Positions 8,577 through 18,143 of a DNA stretch of 32,022 bases are shown here, one piece after another. Position 1 is the first letter of the stretch, and each line of letters begins with the position of its first letter. The translations under genes were made by a program, and so were the position numbers. The notes beneath the pieces were generated by a model. That model ran no database searches, was not told the DNA's origin, and saw only the letters and a list, made by a program, of their open reading frames with translations. Source of the stretch: a virus; IMG/VR virus record IMGVR_UViG_3300044699_000028, positions 1 through 32,022 of that record; one strand, written 5' to 3'.

Positions 8577-9697
8577 GCGATTCGCTTCTCTCAGTGCTTG
8601 CCCGACAGGACGCTGCGCGCGACCGTCAGGTTGGCACCGGCTTTCTGGCTCGAGCCCGAGCAGAGCGGAGTCTCCGCGACCGCTACCTGGGCCAGATCCA
8701 GCAGCTCTCCGGCCGGAAGGTGCAGGCCGATGACTTCGTGATCCGTGGCATGATGGTCGCCAACACCCAGCGGGACTACTACTACAGCCGCTTCTCCCGC
8801 GAGAGCCTGGTGGAAGCGTCCCAGCTCATCGTCGGGGCTCCGGTCATGTACGGCCATGACTACGGCACCCAGCCGGTGGGGCGCATCTTCTCCGCCAAGG
8901 TGTCCCGAGTGGAGAACACCGACCTCGCGGCCCGCGACCAGCACTGGCTGGAAGCCCTCTACTACGTCCCGAGGGACGCAGAGGGCGAGGCCCATGTCCG
9001 GCGCGTCGATCTCGGCATCTTCCGAGAGGTCAGCTTCGGCTGGCGCTGCATGGGTCAGGACTGCTCCATCTGCGGGGATTCCATCTACCGCTGCCCCCAC
9101 ATCCCCGGTGAAATCTACGAGGAACGGGGTTTCTGTGAGTACGAGTTCTCAGGCATCACGGCTGCGCTGGAGGTGTCGCACGTATTCCGGGGCGGTCAGA
9201 AGGGCACCAGCACGTTCGAGCCCGAGGATGCTGGCCGTGCCGCTGGTTCTGCCCCGGAACTCTCTGCGCTCGCCATGCGGGCGTTTGTACCGGGCACGCG
9301 GGACATCGACCCGGCCTCGCTGATGATCGCCAAGCGCCACAACGGTGCCCTCGTGCAGAGGCATCTGGGCGACTCCCAGACGCTGGAGCAGTGGCTGCGG
9401 ACCGAGGAAGGAGAGCGAGCCGTGGGTATGGGCGCGCTTTTCTTCGGCAAGCAGGGGGAGAGGGCCAACACGCAGGCCATCCAGGTGCGCGCGGACAGGT
9501 TCTCAAGCACCTACGCGGCGTCGAAGTGGGTCCGTGAGCATGACTTCCGGGCCGACCGGATGAAGGAATCGAGCGGGACGCTGACGTTCGAGCAGGTGCC
9601 GGAGAAGCAGTTCGAGGCTAGGGGCTGGCGAAGCATCCGGCTGGATACGGGAATCGAGGCCCGCGTGGGGAAACCCTGCGAAGGGCATGGACACTGA
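8573..9697 (+). CDS. Prohead maturation protease (HK97-type, with extra domains)
   Basis: Intact, 374 residues, one of the few long unbroken head genes. The N-terminal half has DFVIRGMMVANTQRDYYYSR, then VMYGHDYGTQPVGRIFSAKV (His of the protease motif), VDLGIFREVSFGWRCMG and EYEFSGITAALEVSHVFRGG, the strand order of HK97-family prohead proteases. A cysteine-rich insert CSICGDSIYRCPHIPG (residues about 163-180) could bind zinc. The C-terminus (ASKWVREHDFRADRMKESSG to GWRSIRLDTGIEARVGKP) is a small domain frequently fused to such proteases. It cleaves scaffold and capsid proteins during maturation. Coupled to the upstream gene; sits directly before the capsid gene. Confidence 0.75.
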   Translation: MSDSLLSVLARQDAARDRQVGTGFLARARAERSLRDRYLGQIQQLSGRKVQADDFVIRGMMVANTQRDYYYSRFSRESLVEASQLIVGAPVMYGHDYGTQPVGRIFSAKVSRVENTDLAARDQHWLEALYYVPRDAEGEAHVRRVDLGIFREVSFGWRCMGQDCSICGDSIYRCPHIPGEIYEERGFCEYEFSGITAALEVSHVFRGGQKGTSTFEPEDAGRAAGSAPELSALAMRAFVPGTRDIDPASLMIAKRHNGALVQRHLGDSQTLEQWLRTEEGERAVGMGALFFGKQGERANTQAIQVRADRFSSTYAASKWVREHDFRADRMKESSGTLTFEQVPEKQFEARGWRSIRLDTGIEARVGKPCEGHGH

Positions 9698-9713
9698 CAG
9701 CCGCACCATCACA

Positions 9714-9730
9714 GAGGGGTTCGATCCCTT
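9714..9730 (+). other. Small hairpin in the capsid leader
   Basis: AGGG (9715-9718) pairs with CCCT (9726-9729) around loop GTTCGAT, with a G-T closing pair. It lies in the 95-base gap between the protease stop and the capsid start. The 11-mer GGGGTTCGATC at 9716-9726 occurs again in the hairpin after the capsid gene. A 37-codon frame (9687-9800) crosses the gap, but I see no support for it as a gene. Confidence 0.3.
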
Positions 9731-9792
9731 CGCGTCCTGGCTCAGCGCGGGCAGCCGGGCGACAAACGAAAGCGCGCACGGAGGTAGAGCAG

Positions 9793-11417
9793 ATGGATAG
9801 CAAGCCGTTTGTCGAGTTGCCCGTAAACCCGGACCTGAGCACCCCGATGGGATGCGGTCGCATCAGCTCCTGATTACCAATCGCCTGAACGAACTGGGCA
9901 TGCGTCACGCGTCGGGTAAGTTCGTGACCGAGGACGAGTGGAACAACACGGACGACGCCATCAAGCAGCTCGCGGCCGTGTGAAGTCGGTGGACGACCAC
10001 CTCAAGAGCCAGCGGGACACGTTCGCGGGCGGTTCGGATGCGTTCGTGATGAACCGTGCGGCCCTGCGTCTGGACATGCCCGAGGACATGAACAAGCGGC
10101 AGCGCGGACTACTTCAACCTCGCGGTGCTCCGCTGGGATGAGATCGCGGGCCTCTCGCACCTTGGCGCAGCGGGAGTTCCAAGACCTGGGCCTGATCCTC
10201 AATGTGGCGCGGGCTGGTTCGACGAACTCGGACCGTCTCCGCGACGTGGTGCAGCGGTTCCAGCGGCTGAACGATGAGCTGCTGGTCACGGACGTGCTGC
10301 TCTACCCGGCTGACTCGCGAACCCGGACCTCAACTCCCGCTGGCCCGCATGCGTCACTCGAAGATGGCCGGAGTACACGCGGCTCGTCAACGAGCTGTGC
10401 GACGCGATGAAGATCGAGCGTTCGTTCAAGGAGCGACTCCGCTGAACTGACGGGCCTGAACTGGGTGCCGACGATCCTCTCTCGGCCCAGCTCATGGATC
10501 TCGTGCAGGTCTGGTCGAAGGTGGCCCCGCTGTTCACGCCGGTCACGATGACCAGCAAGATCGCTCGACTGGCCGGTGCTGGGCTGCCGACCTCGTGGCG
10601 TTCATCATGCCGGAAGCCGTGGTGGACGGTACGCGATACGCATCGGCTCGCCCTCGACCGCGACGACCCAGAAGGCCACGTTCATCGCGAAGAAGTCGGC
10701 GTTCGCACCTACGCTTCGAGCGAAGTGGTCGAGGACTCGGTGGTGCCGCTCGTCCCGTTCATCATCAACAACGCGGCGAAGGTGCTGGCTCGCGGCATCG
10801 AGGACGCGATCATCAACGGTGAGTCGGCGGTGTGACGATGGGACGGCGCGACCTTCAACCCGGCGACCAGCGTGTCGTCGCTCTGGAACGGGCTGCGCTT
10901 CCACGCCATCATGACGGGCTCGTACCCCGCCAAGATCGACAACGGCGGCGGCGCGTTCTCCGAGGCCAAGGTGCTGGACATGCAGTACGCGATGGGCGCG
11001 TGGGCGCTTCGCCCGCCCGCTGGCGTTCATCTCCGGGTTCCACGCCTACAAGAGCATGTACAAGTCGCCCTCGTCATCACGCTGGAGAAGTTCGGCCCGC
11101 AGGCGTCCATCCTCTCCGGTCAGGTGGCGAACATGTTCGGCTCGCCCGTCATCCTCTCGGAGTTCGTGACCGAGAAGAATGCAACGGGCGTGCACGACGC
11201 GACCCCGGCGAACAACGTCAAGGGTTCGGTCATCTGCGTGCATCGTGAGAGCTACGGCCTCGCGACCCGGCGCGGCATCTCGGTCAACGGGTCCACCGAC
11301 CGCACATTCGAGATGACCAGGACCGTGTTCGTGGCGACGGCTCGCAACGACTTCCAGGCGTTCTACGCTCCGAGTGCCACCAACACGCCGGTCGGCATCC
11401 TCTACAACATCGTCTAA
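9793..11417 (+). CDS. Major capsid protein (HK97 fold), many frameshifts
   Basis: About 540 residues. The ATG at 9793 has a strong ribosome site (GGAGGTAGAGCAG). Segments in successive frames: MDSKPFVELPVNPDLSTP, MRSHQLLITNRLNELGMRHA, DDHLKSQRDTFAGGSDAFVM, REFQDLGLILNVARAGSTN, AQLMDLVQVWSKVAPLFTPV, VVPLVPFIINNAAKVLARGI with EDAIINGE, GLRFHAIMTGSYPAKIDNGG, GQVANMFGSPVILSEFVTEK and a C-terminus ending APSATNTPVGILYNIV. The 'EDAIINGE' helix and the late 'GSPVI-SE' strand are typical of HK97-like capsids. At least nine frame changes are needed. It follows the protease, as expected. The exact sequence cannot be recovered from this window. Confidence 0.85.
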
Positions 11418-11423
11418 CCACGG

Positions 11424-11453
11424 GGCGGGGGGTTCGATCGTGAGCCCCCCGCC
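11424..11453 (+). terminator. Strong GC hairpin after the capsid gene (possible attenuator)
   Basis: GGCGGGGGG (11424-11432) is perfectly complementary to CCCCCCGCC (11445-11453) with a 12-base loop. It sits seven bases after the capsid stop. No T-run follows (GTAGGGA), so it is not a classical intrinsic terminator; it may slow transcription or protect the 3' end of the abundant capsid message. That role is inference. Confidence 0.4.
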
Positions 11454-11466
11454 GTAGGGAGCCGAG

Positions 11467-11759
11467 ATGGCAAAGGAAAAGGCCGCAGAAGCAGCAGCAG
11501 TGCCGACCATGGACCGTGCGGAAGTTCCTCTATAGGGGTCCGAGTGGTCGCGGCTGGCTGTAGTGTCCCGTTCGGCGAGACGCGAGTGTTCCGCGCGGGG
11601 CAGACCTACGAGGTCGGGGAGTCCTACGCCTACTTGTGGAAGGATCTCCAGTTCGCTGCATGGTTCGAGTGGCAGGGGGAGCCCATCGAAGTGCCGCCAT
11701 CAATGAGGGGCAAGTTCCCCCACCGTCCTGAGCGGAGCGAATCGCGGGAGCGGGGATGA
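11467..11759 (+). CDS. Small head-neck region protein, about 97 aa, frameshifted
   Basis: The ATG at 11467 follows GGGAGCCGAG and begins MAKEKAAEAAAVPTMDR. After a shift near 11520-11540 it continues SVPFGETRVFRAGQTYEVGE and QFAAWFEWQGEPIEVPPSMR, ending RPERSESRERG. Small beta-rich proteins with this sort of 'G-x-x-RVFR-x-G-x-x-Y-EV' region often lie just downstream of capsid genes; the role is unknown. The stop overlaps an ATG at 11756, which opens only a 24-codon frame. Confidence 0.55.
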
Positions 11760-11822
11760 TTCGCGGTCGGGGCGGCCTCCGCTGCGAGACTGAACCGCTC
11801 CCGTTCCTATACGAGGTGACAA

Positions 11823-12452
11823 GTGGCTGAGATCGTCACGCTGGACCCACTGACACTGTGCGACCTGGACACGGCTCGCGCATACCTCAAGAGCGAGTCC
11901 ACACGTCGATGACGATATCATCAAGGCCCTCATCAACCACGCATCCTCGCAGATCGAGATGCACTGTCGCCGCTACCTGCTGGCGCGGCCCTACGACACG
12001 GCTTCCGTGGTCGTGGGTAAGCGTGCGACCTTGAAGCTGGACGGGACCGGCTCCAACTGGGTGTCCTTCGGTGGAGCTGAGTACCCCATCAACACCGTGA
12101 CCTCGATGACCGAGCGATTCGATGACGGGGTAACCACGAGGGCGTTGAACATCACGGGCCTTCGCATCCTCATGGGTCACAAGGTCCGCATCCCTCTGGA
12201 TTCGTTCACCAAGGAGAGCGGAACATCGAGGTCGTCTGCAACCTGGGCTATGAGGCCGCCACGCACGCGCGCGAGCGCCGAGCCCTCGAGTCCGCATGTC
12301 TCCGATTCGTGCAGGTGCTGTTCCAGGACCGCGAGGCCGTCATCGGGCGCGGTACCACGTTCGGGGTGGGTGGGGAGACGGTGCAGTTGATTGCCGACCC
12401 CATCCCGGCTGATATCCAGAAGGTGCTGCAGCCGTTCGTGAGGTTGATCTAG
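11823..12452 (+). CDS. Head-tail adaptor (gp6-like / DNA-packaging connector), frameshifted
   Basis: About 209 residues. GTG 11823 follows GAGGTGACAA. It begins VAEIVTLDPLTLCDLDTARA and continues, after a shift near 11900, DDDIIKALINHASSQIEMHC with RRYLLARPYD, the helical core of HK97 gp6-type adaptors. The beta insert ends ITGLRILMGHKVRIPLDSF; after a shift near 12222 the C-terminus reads NIEVVCNLGYEAATHARERR then SACLRFVQVLFQDREAVIG and ends QPFVRLI. Such proteins form the ring under the portal. Its TAG shares its G with the next GTG. Confidence 0.7.
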
Positions 12453-13110
12453 TGGCTGGCATCAAGATCGTCGGGGCGGCGGGAATCAACCGCGTGGCGA
12501 ATACCCTCGCCTGCGCTCGCTCCAGATGGTGAAGCAGGAAGCCATCGCGATGGAGCGGGTGACCAAGACCATCGAACGCGACATGAAGCAGAAATGGTTC
12601 GCCGGGGTGGCCGGGACGAATGACCTATTCGGGAAAACGGGGGCGGCCTTCGGGACTGGTCAACTGGGGAAGGTGACTGGCACCGCTAGGAAAACCCTCG
12701 TCTCCCGCGTGTTCACCCGGCTGTCCCGCGTCATCGGAGTGGTGGGCACCCCGCTGGCTTATGTCGCCATGCATGAGTTCGGCGGGCAGGTGACTGGTAG
12801 CCCCAACTCTCGCATCCCGACCAAGTTCTCCAAGAAGCCTTCCGGGCAGGATAAGTTGCAGGGCCGCAGCGCGCGGACACTGCCCGAAGGCAAGACGGCC
12901 CTGTTCCGTTCCGCGCGCGGCAACCTTTTCATCTGGGAAGGTCGGGACCGCTCGCGCGAAAGGCAGCAGGCCGTCCGATCCCCCTCTACCTGCTGGTGCC
13001 ATCGGTCACGTTCAAGGCGCGCCATATGTTCAGGAACTCGCTCCGGGCGAACAAGGCGATGATCCGCGAGCACTTCGGGCGCGTGTTCGCCACGGTTCAG
13101 GATGGGCTGA
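12452..13110 (+). CDS. HK97 gp10-like neck protein, frameshifted
   Basis: About 218 residues. VAGIKIVGAAGINRVANT from GTG 12452 is joined, after a shift near 12508, to LRSLQMVKQEAIAMERVTKT and a long basic domain. YVAMHEFGGQVTG is the hallmark HEFG segment of gp10-type proteins, and LPEGKTALFRSARGNLFIWE precedes the C-terminus, which in another frame is IPLYLLVPSVTFKARHMFRN then MIREHFGRVFATVQDGLR. The family sits in the head-tail joining region. The end is approximate; in the final coding frame the literal stop falls some 30 bases later. Confidence 0.7.
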
Positions 13111-13111
13111 G

Positions 13112-13582
13112 ATGCCGCCCCTCGTCACGACCTGCAAGCTGAACCAGCTACTGGACGCGGTGACGGCCAGGCTCAAGACCTACGTGAAGCCGAAAGTCGG
13201 GTTGAACCTGGTTCCCACCCCGGTCACGGTCAAGCGAGGTGCTGCGTCTCGGAGACTTCACGGGGCTGGCGAAGCCCTCTGCTGGCGGTGCAGGCCGCGT
13301 CGTGGAACGTCATCCCGCAGTGCGCGTCTAGGTTCGAGGGGGTGCTGCGGTTCAACGTCCAATCCTCGTGGCCGCGCACATCGGGACCGATGAAGTCGAG
13401 TTGATGGATCTCTGCACGGACGTGATTCGCGCGATGAACGTGGACATTACGTTCGGGGGACTCGTGACGATGTGCTTTCCCTTGGAGTTCACGCCGATGG
13501 TGGACGTGAACCCGAATACCGGATTCGCTCAGGCCGCGATCACCTACGAAGCCACCTACACATGGGACGCAGCGACCCCGTA
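13112..13582 (+). CDS. Tail terminator / tail completion-like protein, frameshifted
   Basis: About 155 residues. MPPLVTTCKLNQLLDAVTAR opens the gene. After shifts near 13245, 13280 and 13365 it reads LAVQAASWNVIPQCASRFEG and AAHIGTDEVELMDLCTDVIR with MNVDITFGG, ending ITYEATYTWDAATP. The order (after gp10-like, before tail tube) and the alpha-beta layout fit a tail terminator that caps the tube and joins it to the head. The function is inferred from gene order more than from a motif. Confidence 0.5.
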
Positions 13583-13604
13583 ACGGGGAGAGAGGGGTAG
13601 GGAC

Positions 13605-14663
13605 ATGCCATTCATTCTCCCCGGCCTGGGGTTCAATAGCCGCGTTCTGATGAAGCACGAAGCCGTCGCAGGAACCGCAGCCACGGAGCGGCCTGAGCAC
13701 GCGAGCGAGATCGTGAGCGCCGAGGTGACCCCGCGACTCTCCACCATCATCGACCCGTCGCTCTCCAACACGCAGCGGTCCAGCCGCTTCATCGGGCAGG
13801 GCGGCAAATACTACGAGTGGTCGGTCAAGGTCCGCGTGGGCTTACACGGCATGGTGCCGTGGCTACGGATGATGTTCCCCGGCTACGTCGGGGACACGTG
13901 ACCCTCCGCGCGCGTGACCACACGTTCACAGGAAGATGGGCACGGGCTCCCAACAGTCGGTGGTCAGTGGTCGTATACCATCGACATCCTCTGGGGCAAC
14001 GTCCCGAACGCACTCCCGATGCGGTTGATAGGCGCATACGCCACGGGCATGCGGTTCTCGGCTCAGGCGGGCACGGCGAGAACGCGATGCTGATGTGCGA
14101 GATCAGCGGCGTCGCCAAGTCTGCGACTCCCTGGGCTGCCGTCTGGTGCCCTCACGAGCGTGACGCTACCCGCTGCTCTGGGCGTCATCTACCACCAGCA
14201 GGCTTCGGACGGTGGGCACGTTCGGCGACGGTACTGGAGTGATCGCGGACGACATTCAGATGAAGTCGTTCGAGTGCAACATCACGTCGCCCTACGACAC
14301 GCAGCGGTTCCTGTTCGGTCAGGTGGACGCCGAGCAGCCGGTGCCGAACGGGGTCATGGACGTGGACGTTCAACATGGAAACTGGAGTGGACGAGCATCA
14401 GCCAGATGACCGCGATGCTGGCCGGTGGCGGTGCGACCATCAACCTATTTCCAGAACCCGTGCTGATCGCTCGGCGCGGTCACGACGAAAGCCAGAGTTC
14501 GAGATCCAGAGCCCTACACCCGACCGCTGCGGAATACGGTACGGCCATCCCCGGCTATGGGGTGGTGACGCAGAAGCTGGCCCACAAGTGCGCGTATAGC
14601 TCCACGACCATGAACGCTGGTCGCTATTCGCACGAACGTGGGCGACGCGCCATGTCGTTCTAG
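13605..14663 (+). CDS. Major tail tube protein, frameshifted
   Basis: About 350 residues. A strong purine-rich leader (GGGGAGAGAGGGGTAGGG) precedes MPFILPGLGFNSRVLMKHEA. Tube-like sequence includes NTQRSSRFIGQGGKYYEWSV with HGMVPWLRMMFPGYVG, then in later frames LPAALGVIYHQQA, MGTFGDGTGVIADDIQMKSF with ECNITSPYDTQRFLFGQVDA, and ATINLYFQNP-like sequence, ending TAIPGYGVVTQKLAHKCAYS and RAMSF. Position before the chaperone and tape measure supports the identity. Frames change near 13903, 13970, 14150, 14205, 14370 and beyond. Polymerises into the tail tube. Confidence 0.7.
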
Positions 14664-14684
14664 TCTCACCACGGAGGCCGCCAC

Positions 14685-15202
14685 ATGGAGTTAGAACTGG
14701 ACGATGACGTGGCCCTGCCCATCCTGAGAATCGAGCTGGACGACCTCAAGATGAAGTCGGGCAAACCGTTTGTAGCCTTCGTGGAGAAGATCCCCGAGGA
14801 ACAGATGGTCGATATCATTGCGAACCCTAGCCGGGAGAGTTCCCGATTTCAGTGCCGGGAGCACCAGACCCGGACGAAGGTGAGCGACGAATCCGAAAGT
14901 GGCTCGCCTGGGCACCGGCACTGATTCAAGCGGGCTGCTATACCGTGCGGGCGGATGGAACCGAGATCCGACCGGCATTCTATTGGGGAGAGAGCCAAGC
15001 GGGAGCCGTTAGGGGTTCCTTCCTATCCGCACGGGACCGTACCAAGTTGATGAATGGCATCCTGGAACTGAGCGGCTGGGCTAAGGGGGCCGCCGCACCA
15101 GCGACATTTCATGCTGGAGAGCCCGGAGGGAGCAGCGGTGTCGCTGGAAATCTGGACGCTGGCGAAGGCGGCGGGCCGGACCCCGTGGGAGGTGGTGCAT
15201 GA
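14685..15202 (+). CDS. Tail assembly chaperone, first frame (gpG-like), frameshifted
   Basis: ATG 14685 follows ACGGAGGCCGCC. MELELDDDVALPILRIELDD is joined, after a shift near 14830, to VPGAPDPDEGERRIRKWLAW, then APALIQAGCYTVRADGTEIR and LSARDRTKLMNGILELSGWA. Acidic start, an LI-x-AGC core and position between tube and tape measure fit the chaperone that binds the tape measure during tail assembly. The literal frame runs to 15202, but after about 15100 it reads as low-complexity glycine sequence and is probably out of frame. It overlaps the second chaperone frame. Confidence 0.55.
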
Positions 15203-15323
15203 CCCGCACCTCGCCTACAACCTCACGGTCATGCGGGCGGCAGTCGAGTTGAAGCGGTGGACGCTGGACCGAGCGCAGCAGAATCAGGGACTGATGGCGC
15301 AGCGAATCCTCGCACTGGAGTGA
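15111..15323 (+). CDS. Tail assembly chaperone, second frame (gpT-like)
   Basis: Seventy residues from ATG 15111: MLESPEGAAVSLEIWTLAKA, AAGRTPWEVVHDPHLAYNLT, VMRAAVELKRWTLDRAQQNQ. The upstream part overlaps the gpG-like frame, the geometry of the G/GT chaperone pairs that are made by programmed frameshifting. The frame is open upstream of 15111, so the product may be the extended form. With surrounding indels I cannot tell a programmed slip from a sequencing error. Stop TGA 15321-15323, four bases before the tape measure start. Confidence 0.55.
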   Translation: MLESPEGAAVSLEIWTLAKAAGRTPWEVVHDPHLAYNLTVMRAAVELKRWTLDRAQQNQGLMAQRILALE

Positions 15324-15327
15324 CCCG

Positions 15328-17268
15328 ATGGCAGGTGAGGCGGACCTCAAAGCCCAGATCGTCATCGAGGCCAAGACCAACAAGTGCGTCATCCAGAATC
15401 TGCCGGGGCCTTCGCCAGTTGGGCGGGGCGTTCTCGAGCATCGCCAGGGATGGCCGGGCCGGTCGGTATCGCCATCGGGGCCGTTGCTACCGGGTTCTGG
15501 GCCGTGGTCAACAGCGGCGGCAGGGAGTGCCGGATCAGGTCGAGCAGCTGGATCTGCTCTCCAAGCGCACGGGTGTAGCGGTCGAGGACTTGCAGGTTCT
15601 GACCCGGCAGATCGAGCGACATGGGCGGGCAGTCCGAGTCCCTGACGCAGGCCCTGTCGTTCCTGAACCGCTCCATTGCCTACGGGCGACCCGCTCCTGG
15701 CCCAGCTTGGCGTGACCTCAAAGGACACGCTGACCGCGTTCAACCAGTTGGCTGCGGCCTTCGCTGCAAGCGACAACACGGCTAAGAAAACCGAGATCGG
15801 GTTCCAGCCTCCTGGGCCGTGGGGCTGGGGAGCTGGTCGCCATGATGCCGCAGCTGGCTGCCGGGTTCGCTTCCGCCAAGTCGAGCATGGAAGCGGCGGG
15901 CGGGGTGATGAACGACTCCGTTCTGAAATCCGCGCGGGAGTTGGATCAGGCCGCTGACCAGCTAGACCGAAGCTGGGCGAACCTGATGGTGAACCTGCGC
16001 GCGAAAACGCTTCCGGTCGCCCTCGACGTGACGAACGCGCTCAACGATATGTGGGACGCGATGAGCGGGCGCGAGAAGTCTCCGGCAGAAGCAGCCGCGC
16101 GCACTCAGCAGGACTTCATCCGGCAGATCAAGACGCTACAAGAGTTCATCTCCGCGTCTCAGACCGATGGGACCGATCCGCGATTCCTCACGGAGTACCT
16201 GGAGCGCATCGAAGCACTCAAGGCCAAGCTGGACAGTCTCCGGCAGGCTTCGGCGCAGGCCGAGCGCGATTTCCGTTCGCAGGCCGGTACGCTGGGGCCG
16301 ACCATCGACCGTGGGCCGGACTTGGTGGACACGGCCAACCTCAAGACCAAGACAGAAAAGACCGAGCGCGAGAAGCAGATCGAGAAGATCATGCGCGCGC
16401 TGCAACTCTTGAAGCCCGAGGCCACTGCGGTATACGAGCAGCTCGAGCGCATCGGAGACGCGAAGTTCGCAGAGGGTGTGTTCTCGGAACTCATCAAGAC
16501 CGGCGGGCCGCTGCCCGAGGCTCCCGCGAACATCAGGGCGATGGCAGACGAAGTGCAGAACATGGCGACCCTGTTCGGAATCAGCACCTTTGAGGCTGAC
16601 GGGCTGGTCAAGAAGCTGCATGAGCTGGACGAGGTTCGTCAGCGCCAGGCGGTCGCCAACCAGTTGAAGGCCGACCAGAAGATCACGCCGGAAGAAATCA
16701 CGATGAAGTGGGCGCAGACCGTTGCGGACATGGAAGCACTCGCCACTGTCGTGGACGACACGTTCGGCGCGCTATTCAATGGGCTGGAGCAGGGGTTCAA
16801 TACCGTGTTCCAGAACCTGCTGACCGAGGGGCAGACGTTCGCATCGGCGATGCAGAACCCTGTTCCGTTCGATGGTCAGCGCGCTGCTCGCCGAGCTGGC
16901 GAAGCTGGCGGCCCTCGCTGCGTTCAAGGCCATTCTCGGATTCTTCACGGGCAGCAGATCTCGATCCCTAACCTCGCCCCGGCTGGACGGCCCCGTCCCG
17001 AACTTCGGCAACCTCGAGGCCCCTACTCCCGACTTCTCGTTCCGCTCCCAGCCACCGCCCGAGAACTTCGCCACGCAGCAAGCACCCCCACCGCAGGCCG
17101 TCGCTCCGGCCCCCGAGCCAATCAACCTCGCGGTCGGAGCCACCCCCTCCGGGCAACACCTTCAACGTCTACACCTACGACGCGCACACCATCGTGGCCG
17201 ATCTCGTCTCACCCGGTGGGAAGCTGCGCCGCGCGCAAGACACCGTGGCAGTCCTGGGGGCCTACTAG
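15328..17268 (+). CDS. Tape measure protein, frameshifted at both ends
   Basis: About 645 residues, which by the usual 0.15 nm per residue suggests a tail near 0.1 micrometre. It begins MAGEADLKAQIVIEAKTN; after shifts (15385-15800) come MAGPVGIAIGAVATGFWAVV (hydrophobic membrane-insertion-like segment), EQLDLLSKRTGVAVEDLQVL and TSKDTLTAFNQLAAAFAASD. The frame from 15842 to about 16855 is unbroken, with long helices (MMPQLAAGFASAKSSMEAAG; EKTEREKQIEKIMRALQLLK). Then SMVSALLAELAKLAALAAFK, a proline-rich linker (QQAPPPQAVAPAPEP) and a short beta end domain (FNVYTYDAHTIVADLVSPGG). Domain order matches short TP901/HK97-type tape measures. TAG 17266-17268 overlaps the next GTG. Confidence 0.8.
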
Positions 17269-18143
17269 TGTCCAGCAATGTGAAGTTCCTCATGCCGCAG
17301 ACGAACCGGGCGCGGCTGCACCCCCCGAACTTCGACTCCCCGGTACTAGTCAACGGAGACCCGGGGACATACACGGAGCGCCCGCATTGGTTCAGGATGC
17401 GGCATTCCCGATGAGCAACGCGCTGGTGCCGGGCCGCAACGGGACGGTATGGCGCTGCCCTGCTGGCGGGCCGTCCAACTTCCCGACTGACGGGACTTCG
17501 GTGGTGCTCGAGCTGGACGCGGGGAGCAACATTCACCCCGCTGGCGTGGGGCGTGCTGGGCTACCACTGCGGGGCCTCGAATCCCAACACCGTGCAGCTC
17601 TGGTACAAGGTCGCCCCCTACGTTGCGGGCGAGATCGGGTGGACGCAGGTGGTCGGGAACATCACCCTGGGACCGATGGCCCGGGGACGACTCCTGACCG
17701 TGGCATCGTCATCGGCAGCCCCCCGGCTGCTAGGTTCTGGCGGTTCAAGTTCACGTTCGCGGCTTCCAGCACCACCGGGTTCAGCATCTCGGGACTGTTC
17801 CTCCAGACCGCCATCACGGACCTTGGGTTCCTCTACTCCGGGGCCGATGAGACGCGCATCATCCCGCGCACGGTGGTCGAGGCTTACAACCGGAGCCCGA
17901 CGATCACCCGAACGGGCGGGAGTTCCGCCGCTGGTCCCTGCGCTACGAAAACAACGACGCGGCGCTGCGAACCACGCTCGACGCCCTGTTCTCGATCCAA
18001 GCGAGTCAGGAGCCGTTCATCTTCCTGACCCCTGAAGGCTTGTTTTTCGAGTGCGTCTGGGATGACGAGCTTTCACCCGGTCCCACATCTGGGCACCCCC
18101 GGACCGATACCAGATGACGGTGGGCCTTCGGAGCCTGAGTTGA
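17268..18143 (+). CDS. Distal tail protein-like, frameshifted
   Basis: About 290 residues. VSSNVKFLMPQTNRARLHPP from GTG 17268, then ALVPGRNGTVWRCPAGGPSN, LAWGVLGYHCGASNPNTVQL, ARFWRFKFTFAASSTTGFSI, RIIPRTVVEAYNRSP, RRWSLRYENNDAALRTTLDA, LFSIQASQEPFIFLTPEG and a last strand WAPPDRYQMTVGLRSLS. The final part (a W/F-rich strand, 'PF-FL', then a terminal strand ending in a short basic beta hairpin) resembles the N-domain of distal tail proteins that link tube and hub. Several shifts (17390, 17560, 17690, 17915, 18070). Identity is inferred from order and pattern. Confidence 0.55.

Noticed and set aside
9700-9745. Possible tRNA 3' end or attachment site (GGGGTTCGATCCC followed by TTCGCGTCC)
   Set aside because: No matching acceptor, D or anticodon arms upstream, the stem is weak, and no integrase is visible. 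It reads better as a small hairpin in the capsid leader.
9687-9800. 37-codon open frame between protease and capsid
   Set aside because: It overlaps the protease stop by 11 bases, has no clear ribosome site and shows no recognisable sequence; the region fits a capsid leader.
2664-11417. Alternative genetic code (stop-codon reassignment)
   Set aside because: The interruptions are changes of frame, not in-frame stops of one kind, and intact genes end with all three stop codons.
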